A stretch of 11,666 bases of DNA. Source: Clostridiales bacterium (GTDB lineage Bacteria; Bacillota; Clostridia; Christensenellales; Aristaeellaceae). The notes under the pieces are model-generated. The model was not told the DNA's origin. It worked only from the letters and a program-made list of their open reading frames with translations, and did not search any database. The stretch spans positions 1-11,666 of the forward strand of contig JAAZAQ010000228.1 in NCBI GenBank assembly GCA_012514225.1, read 5' to 3'. Each line of letters starts with the position of its first letter. Position 1 is the stretch's first letter. Positions 1 through 6,087 of this stretch are shown piece after piece. The translations under genes were made by a program, and so were the position numbers.

Positions 1-546
1 CACGCTCACGTCCACCCGCCGGGTGTCGTGCCAGGTGAAGTCCGTGATGACGCCGTTGGACAGCATGGCGTTGGGGATGACCACCTTCTTGCCGTCCAGC
101 GTCCTGAGCGTCGTGTACATCACCGAGATGCTCTGCACCACGCCCTCCGCGCTGTCGGTCTTGATGTAGTCGCCCGAGCGGAAGGGGTGGAAGAACAGCA
201 GCATCATCCCGCCGGCCAGGTTGCTCAGGCTGCCCTGCAGCGCCAGGCCGATGGCCAGGCCGGCGGAGGTCAGGATAGCGACGAAGGAGGCCGCGGGCAC
301 GCCCAGGTAGACCAGCACGCTGATAATCAGGGTGAAGCGCAGGGCGATGGAAATCGCGTTCTCCAGGAAGTCCTGCACGCCCGGGTCCAGCCTGCCCTTT
401 TGCATCGCGCGGCGCAGCAGGCGCACGGCGAAGCGGACGAGCCGGAACCCCGCGAAGAGCATCACGGCGGCGCCCAGGATTTTCAGCGCCACGTCCGCCG
501 ACGCCGTGGCAAAGAAGTTGACGACGCCCTCCCACAACTCCCGCAT
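1..546 (-). CDS. mscS: MscS-family small-conductance mechanosensitive channel, N-terminal 182 residues (cut by the window start)
   Basis: Pore-forming channel of the inner membrane that opens under membrane tension and releases solutes during osmotic downshock. The reading frame runs from ATG at 546 down to base 1 without a stop, so the C-terminal part lies outside the window (E. coli MscS is 286 aa). A hydrophobic segment at about residues 19-40 and another at 64-83 precede the TM3 pore helix at about 88-120. TM3 has the family's Gly/Ala-packed pattern and the motif GLALQGSLSNLAGG (residues 100-113), followed by HPFRSGDYI at the start of the beta domain. A GGGAGG ribosome site lies 5 bases before the ATG, and a near-consensus promoter sits upstream. 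It is divergent from the arginine operon and probably has no functional link to it. The family assignment is firm; the symbol is by family only. Confidence 0.93.
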   Translation of the reverse strand, partial: MRELWEGVVNFFATASADVALKILGAAVMLFAGFRLVRFAVRLLRRAMQKGRLDPGVQDFLENAISIALRFTLIISVLVYLGVPAASFVAILTSAGLAIGLALQGSLSNLAGGMMLLFFHPFRSGDYIKTDSAEGVVQSISVMYTTLRTLDGKKVVIPNAMLSNGVITDFTWHDTRRVDVSV

Positions 547-576
547 CAGGCCCTCCCGGTCATTTTGTTTTGCCTG

Positions 577-605
577 ATTATCCTTGCTTTCCCGCGGGCT
601 GTCAA
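577..605 (-). promoter_or_regulatory. sigma-70/SigA-type promoter for the mscS-family gene
   Basis: Read on the minus strand: -35 TTGACA (605-600, perfect consensus), a 17-base spacer, and -10 GATAAT (582-577, five of six matches). Transcription would start near 570, leaving a leader of about 24 bases that contains the ribosome site before the ATG at 546. This is the best promoter match in the window and suggests a constitutive housekeeping promoter. Confidence 0.8.
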
Positions 606-631
606 GGCGCGGCGGGCTTTGCCCGGCTTCC

Positions 632-651
632 GCATAGGACTATGCAGTCCT
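632..651. promoter_or_regulatory. Two overlapping perfect inverted repeats upstream of arcA (candidate operator)
   Basis: Dyad 1 is GCATAG-GA-CTATGC (632-645). Dyad 2 is AGGACT-ATGC-AGTCCT (636-651). They share bases 636-645, so as hairpins they would exclude each other. They lie just upstream of the best -10 candidates for arcA, where the -35 region is poor, which is a usual place for a regulator site. The sequence is not a good ARG box: one ATTCA half-site (656-660) follows, but its partner half is absent. The regulator is unknown, and a chance origin is possible because the arms are only six bases long. Confidence 0.4.
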
Positions 652-652
652 G

Positions 653-669
653 TATATTCATGGTAGAAT
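653..669 (+). promoter_or_regulatory. Probable promoter -10 region(s) of the arginine/ornithine operon
   Basis: Two -10-like hexamers lie close together: TATATT (653-658) and TAGAAT (664-669), each five of six to consensus. Neither has a good -35: a 17-base spacer gives CCGCAT (630-635) for the first and TATGCA (641-646) for the second. This fits an activator-dependent or regulated promoter. Initiation from either places the transcript start at about 665-676, which supports arcA starting at 701 and not at the in-frame ATG at 668. Confidence 0.45.
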
Positions 670-690
670 GAAAAACATCAGAAAGACAAA

Positions 691-695
691 AGAGG
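691..695 (+). promoter_or_regulatory. Ribosome binding site that fixes the arcA start
   Basis: AGAGG lies five bases before ATG 701. The alternative in-frame ATG at 668 has no purine-rich ribosome site, overlaps a -10-like element, and would add eleven Lys/Arg-rich residues not expected in arginine deiminases, which begin close to the VxSEIGxLxxVLVHRPG motif. Confidence 0.7.
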
Positions 696-700
696 CTGCC

Positions 701-1918
701 ATGCGCGTAGAAGTGTTCAGTGAAATCGGAGCGCTCAGGAAAGTGCTGGTCCATCGCCCCGGCCCGGAATTGGAGCAGCTGACGCCGCCCCATCTGAGCC
801 GCATGCTCTTTGACGACATCCCCTACCTGAAGGGCGCGCAGCAGGAGCACGACCGCTTCGTCCAGGCCCTCCGGGAGGAGGGCGCCGAGGTCTGCTACCT
901 CCGGAAGGCAGCCGCGCAAAGCCTGTCGTCGCCGCAGGCGCGGGCGGACTTCATCCGGGACTTCATCCGGGAGGGGGGCGACGCCGCCCGGCAGGAGGAG
1001 GCGGCGCTGACCCGCCTGCTGTCGGACATCCCGGACGACGAGGCGCTGATTGAAAAGACAATGGCCGGCGTCACCTACGACGAGGCCGGCGTCTACCGGG
1101 GGCGCCCGCTGACCCGCGCGGTCCGGCGCGACACCCGCTATCTGCTGGATCCCATCCCCAACCTCTACTTCACCCGCGACCCCTTCGCCGCCGTGGGCCG
1201 GGGCATCGCCTTTTCCCGGATGTACGCGCTCACCCGCCAGCGGGAGACGATTTACAGCCGCTACATCTTCTCCCGCCACCCGGATTTCCTGGGCCGGGTC
1301 AAGTCCTGGTACGGCCCGGACGCGCCCTTCAGCCTGGAGGGCGGCGACCTGCTCAACCTGGGCAACGGGGTGCTGGGGGCGGGGCTGTCCCAGCGCACCC
1401 AGCCGGAGGCGCTGGAGGGCCTGGCGCGCGCCGTCCTCTCGGACGCCGACAGCGGCATCGATGCCGTCCTGGTCTTCCACATCCCCAACATCCGCGCCTT
1501 CATGCACCTGGACACCGTCTTCACCCAGGTGGACCGGGGCACCTTCACCTACCATCCCGGCATCCTGCCCCACCTGAAGTGCTACCGGATGACGCAGTCC
1601 GGGGGGGAGCTTCAGGTCAGGGAGCTCCAGGGCGCCCTGTCCGACGTCCTGTCCGGGGAGCTGGGGCTTGACCGGGTCACCCTCATCCCCTGCGGGGGGG
1701 AGGACCTCATCGCCTCGGAGCGCGAGCAGTGGAACGACGGCAGCAACACGCTGTGCGTCAAGCCCGGCGCCGTCATCGTGTACGACCGCAACGCCGTTAC
1801 CAACCGCATCCTCAAGGACCACGGCGTCCGCACCATCGAGGTGCCCGGCGCCGAGCTGGGCCGCGGCCGGGGGGGTCCCCGCTGCATGTCCATGCCGCTG
1901 AAGCGCGACCCGGTCTGA
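701..1918 (+). CDS. arcA: Arginine deiminase
   Basis: Cytoplasmic hydrolase converting L-arginine to L-citrulline plus ammonia, the first step of the arginine deiminase pathway. The product is 405 aa, close to the usual ~406-410 aa. It opens with the family signature [15 protein letters not shown]. The guanidino-modifying (pentein) fold residues are all present: Asp160 in FTRDP, Glu213 and Asp216 in EGGD, His269 and Asp271 in HLDT, and the nucleophile Cys395 in the C-terminal [11 protein letters not shown] motif. The enzyme therefore looks catalytically intact. It is the first gene of the operon and is followed by arcB after 34 bases with no terminator. Three G7 runs within or near the coding region are in frame and do not break it. 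An ATG at 668 would give 416 aa but lacks a ribosome site. Confidence 0.97.
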   Translation: MRVEVFSEIGALRKVLVHRPGPELEQLTPPHLSRMLFDDIPYLKGAQQEHDRFVQALREEGAEVCYLRKAAAQSLSSPQARADFIRDFIREGGDAARQEEAALTRLLSDIPDDEALIEKTMAGVTYDEAGVYRGRPLTRAVRRDTRYLLDPIPNLYFTRDPFAAVGRGIAFSRMYALTRQRETIYSRYIFSRHPDFLGRVKSWYGPDAPFSLEGGDLLNLGNGVLGAGLSQRTQPEALEGLARAVLSDADSGIDAVLVFHIPNIRAFMHLDTVFTQVDRGTFTYHPGILPHLKCYRMTQSGGELQVRELQGALSDVLSGELGLDRVTLIPCGGEDLIASEREQWNDGSNTLCVKPGAVIVYDRNAVTNRILKDHGVRTIEVPGAELGRGRGGPRCMSMPLKRDPV

Positions 1919-1952
1919 GACCGCCCCATCACATCACAGAGGAGGAACCCCT

Positions 1953-2945
1953 ATGCCCGTCCAGCTCAAAGGCCGCTCCCTGCTGACGCTCCTGGACTAT
2001 TCCGCCGAGGAAATCCGCTACCTGCTGGACCTGGCGCACGACCTGAAGCGCAAGAAGCGCGCCGGCATCCCGGGCGGCCTGCTGCGCGGCCGCAACGTCG
2101 TGCTGATTTTCGAGAAGACCTCCACCCGCACGCGCTGCGCCTTCGAGACCGCCTGCTGGGACGAGGGGGGCAACGCCACCTTCCTGTCCAACTCGCAGAT
2201 GGGCAAGAAGGAGTCGCTGGAGGACACCGCGAAGGTGCTGGGGCGCTTCTACGACGGCATCGAGTTCCGGGGCTTCGCGCAACAGACCGCCGAGGAGCTG
2301 GCCCGGTTTTCGGGCGTGCCGGTCTGGAACGGGCTGACGGACCTCTACCACCCCACCCAGGCGCTGGCCGACCTGATGACCCTGGAGGAGCACGCCGGGA
2401 AGCCGCTTGCGGACTGCAAGCTGGCCTACGTCGGCGACGCGCGCAACAACGTGGCCAACTCCCTGATGATCATCTGCGCCAAGCTGGGCCTGCGCTATGC
2501 GGCGGTCTGCCCGAAGGAGCTCAGGCCCGAGGCCGGCCTGCTGAAAGACATGACGAGGCTGGCGAAGGCGAACGGCGGGAGCGTCACCGTCTCCTCCGGC
2601 CTGGACGCCGTGAAGGGCGCCGACGCGGTGTACACGGACGTCTGGGTATCCATGGGCGAGGAGGCGCGCTTCGCGGAGCGCATCCGTTTGCTCAGGGGCT
2701 ATGCGGTCACCCCGGAGGTGATGGAAAAGACGGGCAACCCCCGCGCCATTTTCCTGCACTGCCTGCCGGCCTTCCACGACCTGAACACCGCGACGGGGGC
2801 GGAGGTGCACGAGCAATACGGCCTTTCGGAAATGGAGGTGTCCGACGCGGTCTTCCGCTCGGCGCAGTCCCATGTGTTCGACCAGGCGGAGAACCGCCTG
2901 CACACCATCAAGGCCGTCATGGTCGCCACCATCGGCCGGCAGTGA
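1953..2945 (+). CDS. arcB: Ornithine carbamoyltransferase, catabolic by context
   Basis: Interconverts citrulline plus phosphate with ornithine plus carbamoyl phosphate. Beside arcA and upstream of ornithine-degrading genes it should run in the catabolic, phosphorolytic direction. The product is 330 aa, normal for the family. Visible motifs are the carbamoyl-phosphate loop STRTR (residues 57-61), HPTQ (133-136), the ornithine-side DVWVSMGEE loop, and HCLP (269-272) with the catalytic Cys270. A strong AGAGGAGG ribosome site lies upstream of the ATG. ArgF and ArcB cannot be separated by motif alone, so the catabolic label rests on the operon. Putrescine carbamoyltransferase is less likely because of the SMG loop and the arcA partner. 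Confidence 0.95.
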   Translation: MPVQLKGRSLLTLLDYSAEEIRYLLDLAHDLKRKKRAGIPGGLLRGRNVVLIFEKTSTRTRCAFETACWDEGGNATFLSNSQMGKKESLEDTAKVLGRFYDGIEFRGFAQQTAEELARFSGVPVWNGLTDLYHPTQALADLMTLEEHAGKPLADCKLAYVGDARNNVANSLMIICAKLGLRYAAVCPKELRPEAGLLKDMTRLAKANGGSVTVSSGLDAVKGADAVYTDVWVSMGEEARFAERIRLLRGYAVTPEVMEKTGNPRAIFLHCLPAFHDLNTATGAEVHEQYGLSEMEVSDAVFRSAQSHVFDQAENRLHTIKAVMVATIGRQ

Positions 2946-2955
2946 GGAGAGGGAG

Positions 2956-4020
2956 ATGAGAAAAGTCAGGGTCGTCCTCTGGGGCCTGGGCGCGATGGGC
3001 CGCGGCATCGCGGAATTGCTGTCCCGGCGCGAAGGCGTCGAAATCGTCGGCGCCTGCGACATCAACCCCGCCCTCGCCGGGCGCGCGCTGCACGAGGCGC
3101 TGGGCCTCCCCGCGCCTGGAGGGAAGGCGGTGCCCGTCACGCCGGACATCGCGACGGCGCTGGAAGGCACGCCGGTGGACTGCTGCGTCATCGCCACGGA
3201 TTCCTTCGTCAAGGGGGTCTTCCCCAAGGTCAGGGAGGTGCTGTTCCGGGGCGTCAACGTGCTGACCATCGCCGAGGAGATGAGCTGGCCCTGGGCGTCG
3301 GAGCCGGAGCTGGCGCGGGAGATGGACGGGCTGGCGAAGCGCTACGGCGTCAGCGTCCTGGGCACGGGCATCAACCCGGGCATGATGATGGACCTGCTGG
3401 CCGTCTGCCTCTCGGGCGTGATGCAGGAGGTCCGCCACGTGCGCTGCGAGCGGGTCAATTCCCTGAGCCCCTTTGGCGAAACCGTCATGCAGGAGCAGGG
3501 CATCGGCATCAGCCCGGAGGACTTTGCGCGCGGCGCGCGGGACGGCTCCCTGGCCGGTCACGTGGGCTTCCGCGAGTCCGCCGCGATGATTGCCAGGGCG
3601 CTGGGGATGGAAATCGGCCGGTTCGAGGCCCAGATGGCGCCCATCATCACGGACAGGGACCGCAAAAGCCCCCACGGCTTCGCGCCCAAAGGCAGCGTGG
3701 CGGGCGTCAGCATGACCGCGCAGGCCTGGGACGAAAGCGGGGAAATCATCGACCTCGTCCACCCCCAGCAAATCGAGCCGGAATCCGCCGGCGTCCACAC
3801 CGGGGATTACATCACGCTGGAAGGCACCCCGCCGGTACACATGGCCGTTCAGCCGGAGGTGGACGGCGGGGCGGGCACCGTCGCCATGGCCTGCAACGTC
3901 CTGCCCTTCCTGGTCGCGGCGCGCCCGGGCCTGCTGAGCATGCTGGACCTGCCGGTGCCCCGCTGCGTGATGGGCGATTACCGCGACATCGCCTTCGGGA
4001 GGGATGAGAATGGCGAGTAA
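2956..4020 (+). CDS. ord: 2,4-diaminopentanoate dehydrogenase
   Basis: Oxidatively deaminates 2,4-diaminopentanoate to 2-amino-4-oxopentanoate, releasing ammonia and reducing NAD(P)+, in the oxidative branch of ornithine fermentation. The product is 354 aa. An N-terminal Rossmann domain opens with the dinucleotide loop GLGAMG (residues 10-15), followed by an acidic position after beta-2 (ACDINPA), the layout of the dihydrodipicolinate-reductase-like fold. The Gly-rich GTGINPGMMMDLL segment in the middle is typical of this family. ATG 2956 is chosen because GAGGAGAGGG precedes it, whereas the frame extends upstream into arcB. The next genes encode the enzyme that uses its product, which makes the assignment much firmer than the fold alone. 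Homoserine-dehydrogenase-like enzymes are the main alternative. Confidence 0.92.
   Translation: MRKVRVVLWGLGAMGRGIAELLSRREGVEIVGACDINPALAGRALHEALGLPAPGGKAVPVTPDIATALEGTPVDCCVIATDSFVKGVFPKVREVLFRGVNVLTIAEEMSWPWASEPELAREMDGLAKRYGVSVLGTGINPGMMMDLLAVCLSGVMQEVRHVRCERVNSLSPFGETVMQEQGIGISPEDFARGARDGSLAGHVGFRESAAMIARALGMEIGRFEAQMAPIITDRDRKSPHGFAPKGSVAGVSMTAQAWDESGEIIDLVHPQQIEPESAGVHTGDYITLEGTPPVHMAVQPEVDGGAGTVAMACNVLPFLVAARPGLLSMLDLPVPRCVMGDYRDIAFGRDENGE
3998..4003 (+). promoter_or_regulatory. Ribosome binding site deciding the ortA start
   Basis: GGAGGG abuts ATG 4004 directly but lies six bases before ATG 4010. Normal spacing therefore favours 4010. Both starts lie inside the 3' end of ord, so ortA translation is probably coupled to ord. 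Confidence 0.6.
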
Positions 4021-4321
4021 AGGGGACTGGGTGTTGCTGCGCAGCGTCGTGCTGCGCCCCGGGGAGCGCGCGCCCCAGGTGCCGGAGGACACGGCCCGGG
4101 TGCCGATGATGAAGTGGGTCAAGGGCTGGCTGACGCAGGACGCGCAGGTCGGGGAGACCGCCCGGGTCAGGACGCTGACCGGGCGCGCGGAGGAGGGGGA
4201 GCTGCTGACGGCCAACCCTTCCTATTCCCACGGCTTCGGGGACTTCGTCCCGGCGCTGCAGCAGGCGCGGGAGAGCATCCTCGCCGCCTTCCGGGAAGGA
4301 GGGCCGGGCGATGGGCGCTGA
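4010..4321 (+). CDS. ortA: 2-amino-4-ketopentanoate thiolase, alpha (small) subunit
   Basis: Small subunit of the two-component PLP-dependent thiolase that cleaves 2-amino-4-oxopentanoate with CoA to acetyl-CoA and alanine. The product is 103 aa (105 if ATG 4004 is used), the expected size. It begins with a GDWVLLRSVVLRPGERAP segment, has a central MMKWVKGWL stretch, and ends with NPSYSHGFGDFVPAL, a pattern recognised for OrtA. It has no cofactor lysine of its own; the active site lies on OrtB. It overlaps the end of ord by 11 bases and the start of ortB by 11 bases, which fits coupled synthesis of the two subunits. The assignment rests on the pattern and on its place between ord and ortB. 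Confidence 0.9.
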   Translation: MASKGDWVLLRSVVLRPGERAPQVPEDTARVPMMKWVKGWLTQDAQVGETARVRTLTGRAEEGELLTANPSYSHGFGDFVPALQQARESILAAFREGGPGDGR

Positions 4322-5732
4322 CAGCTACCTGCAGGTCATGGCCCGCCGCGGCGACATCATGAAGTCCGCCGTCGGCCTGGATTATTCGCGCTTCGAGCGC
4401 GGCGGCTGCGCGTTTGACTACGAGGCCATGATGGCCGCCTGCGGCATGGGCCTGGACGAGGTCGCGCAGGTGCTGCGCGGTTTCGGCGTGGGGGACACGC
4501 CGCTGGCGGAACTGAAAAACGTCACCGCCCTGGCCCGCCGCTACGCCGCCCCCGGCTTCGGCGCCCGCATCCTGGTGAAGGACGAGGCCTGCAACCCCTC
4601 CGGCTCCTTCAAGGCGCGGCGCGCCGCGCTGAGCGTCCACATGGCGAAGAAGCTGGGTTACCCGGGCGTCATCACCGCGACCAGCGGCAACTACGGCGCC
4701 GCGGTGGCCTCCTGCTGCGCCAAGGCGGGGCTGCGCTGCATCGTCGTGCAGGAATGCTACGATTCCCGCGGCGTCGGCCAGCCGGAAATCGTCGAGAAGG
4801 CGCGCAAGTGCGAGGCCTTCGGCGCCGAGGTGGTGCAGCTGAGCGTGGGGCCGGAATTGTTCTACGTCTTTTTGCGGCTGCTGGAGGAAACGGGCTATTT
4901 CAACGCCTCCCTGTACACCCCCTACGCCGTGCTGGGCGTGGAGACCCTGGGGCAGGAGCTGGTCGCCCAGTGCCGGGCGCGCTTCGGGAAGGACCCGGAC
5001 CTGGTCGTCGCCACCAACGCCGGCGGGGGCAACCTGACCGGCACGGCCCGGGGCATGGAGAAGGCGGGCTGCGGGGCGCCGCTCGCCGCGGCCTCCGTCG
5101 ACCTGCGCGGGCTGCACATGGCCAGCGACGGCCAGTTCAACCGCAAGTCCTTCACCACCGGCCACACGGGCTTCGGCATGCCCTTCACCACCTGGCCGGA
5201 CCGCTCCGACGTGCCCCGCTCCGCCGCGCGGCCGCTGCGCTACATGGACCGCTACGTCACCCTGTCCCAGGGCGAGGTGTTCTACGTGACGGAGATGCTG
5301 GCCGTGCTGGAGGGCATGGAGCGCGGGCCCGCGGGCAACACCAGCCTGGCGGCCGCCTTCTGCCTGGCCAGGGAACTGCCGGAGGACGCCCTGCTCGTCG
5401 TGCAGGAGACGGAGTACACCGGGGCCGGCAAGCACCAGAACGCGCAGCTGTCCTTCGCGCGGCGCAGCGGCGTGGAGGTGTCCGTGGGCGACCCCGCGGG
5501 CGAGGAGCCCGGGAAACGCATCGTCCTGCCGGAGCATCCCGGCCAAATCCGGGCGCGGGACGTGGACCTCGGCCGCCTGCGCGCCTCCCTCATCCGCAAC
5601 GCCCTGGCCGGGCGGAAGGACAGGCCGGGGGAGGCGGAAATCGCCTTCCTGATGGAGGAAACGCGCGCGGACGCCGGTTTTGTCCGCAAAACCATCGACG
5701 ACATGCTGGAGGGCCATCATGAACCGCAATGA
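4311..5732 (+). CDS. ortB: 2-amino-4-ketopentanoate thiolase, beta (PLP) subunit
   Basis: Catalytic subunit with OrtA, making acetyl-CoA and alanine from 2-amino-4-oxopentanoate; in the characterised clostridial pathway the alanine is the D-isomer. The product is 473 aa, a fold-type II PLP enzyme related to threonine synthase. The probable Schiff-base residue is Lys101 in NPSGSFKARRA. TSGNYGAAVA follows, as in the family's substrate/cofactor loop, and a glycine-rich NAGGGN loop further on would hold the PLP phosphate. AAGGAGGG lies 7 bases before the ATG. It overlaps ortA by 11 bases and oraS by 14 bases. Threonine synthase or a cysteine-synthase-like role is the fold-level alternative but does not fit the neighbours. 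Confidence 0.93.
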   Translation: MGADSYLQVMARRGDIMKSAVGLDYSRFERGGCAFDYEAMMAACGMGLDEVAQVLRGFGVGDTPLAELKNVTALARRYAAPGFGARILVKDEACNPSGSFKARRAALSVHMAKKLGYPGVITATSGNYGAAVASCCAKAGLRCIVVQECYDSRGVGQPEIVEKARKCEAFGAEVVQLSVGPELFYVFLRLLEETGYFNASLYTPYAVLGVETLGQELVAQCRARFGKDPDLVVATNAGGGNLTGTARGMEKAGCGAPLAAASVDLRGLHMASDGQFNRKSFTTGHTGFGMPFTTWPDRSDVPRSAARPLRYMDRYVTLSQGEVFYVTEMLAVLEGMERGPAGNTSLAAAFCLARELPEDALLVVQETEYTGAGKHQNAQLSFARRSGVEVSVGDPAGEEPGKRIVLPEHPGQIRARDVDLGRLRASLIRNALAGRKDRPGEAEIAFLMEETRADAGFVRKTIDDMLEGHHEPQ

Positions 5733-6087
5733 CGACTTTTTAACGCGCCGGGCACACCTGGAAGGCCTGGACGACCAGGCGCTGCGGGAGCGCTTCTGGT
5801 CCCTGGCGGACCGGCTGACGGCGCCGCTGCTCCAGATGGGGAGGGAATACACCACGCCCTCCATCGAGCGCAGCGTGCTGCTGCGCATGGGCTTCTCCTC
5901 CCTGGAGGCGGCGGCCCTGGTCAAGGGCTGCCTGGAGCACGGGCTGCTGGGCCACGGCGCGGGGCACCTGGTCTACAAGCTGGGGCTGAAGCGCTCCCTG
6001 CCCCCGCGCGAGGCCGGGCTGGAGCTGCTCTCCGGGGGGGACTGGGAAGGGGCCAAAGCCCTGTTTGAAGGGGGGGAGCCGGCATGA
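5719..6087 (+). CDS. oraS: D-ornithine 4,5-aminomutase, S (small) subunit
   Basis: Small subunit of the adenosylcobalamin- and PLP-dependent enzyme that converts D-ornithine to 2,4-diaminopentanoate. The product is 122 aa, matching the roughly 121 aa known for the clostridial subunit. The strongly conserved block TTPSIERSVLLRMGF is at residues 45-59, followed by SSLEA and later GHGAGHLVYKL and REAGL. The N-terminus (DDFLTRRAHL) also agrees with the family. ATG 5719 is chosen because GGAGGG lies 5 bases upstream; an ATG at 5680 would add 13 residues and a longer overlap with ortB. The last codon overlaps the oraE start as ATGA. A run of seven G (6070-6076) lies just before the stop. Confidence 0.95.
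   Translation: MNRNDDFLTRRAHLEGLDDQALRERFWSLADRLTAPLLQMGREYTTPSIERSVLLRMGFSSLEAAALVKGCLEHGLLGHGAGHLVYKLGLKRSLPPREAGLELLSGGDWEGAKALFEGGEPA

Noticed and set aside
613..625. CGGGC-TTT-GCCCG hairpin between the divergent genes as a terminator
   Set aside because: The stem is only five base pairs, has no T tract, and lies between two divergent promoters where no transcript needs to end.
643..660. ARG box (ArgR operator) before arcA
   Set aside because: Only one ATTCA half-site is present; the opposite half reads GTCCT where TGAAT is expected.
28..666. Plus-strand open frame across the left end
   Set aside because: It lies opposite the well-supported MscS channel frame and encodes a His/Gln/Arg-rich, motif-free product.
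547..700. Cobalamin riboswitch upstream of the B12-dependent operon
   Set aside because: The region is only 154 bases, most of it upstream of the likely transcript start, and no B12-box-like sequence was seen.
2872..2955. Upstream extension of ord into arcB
   Set aside because: The added residues are Thr/Arg/Ser-rich, outside the Rossmann fold, and ATG 2956 has a good ribosome site and begins just before the first beta strand.
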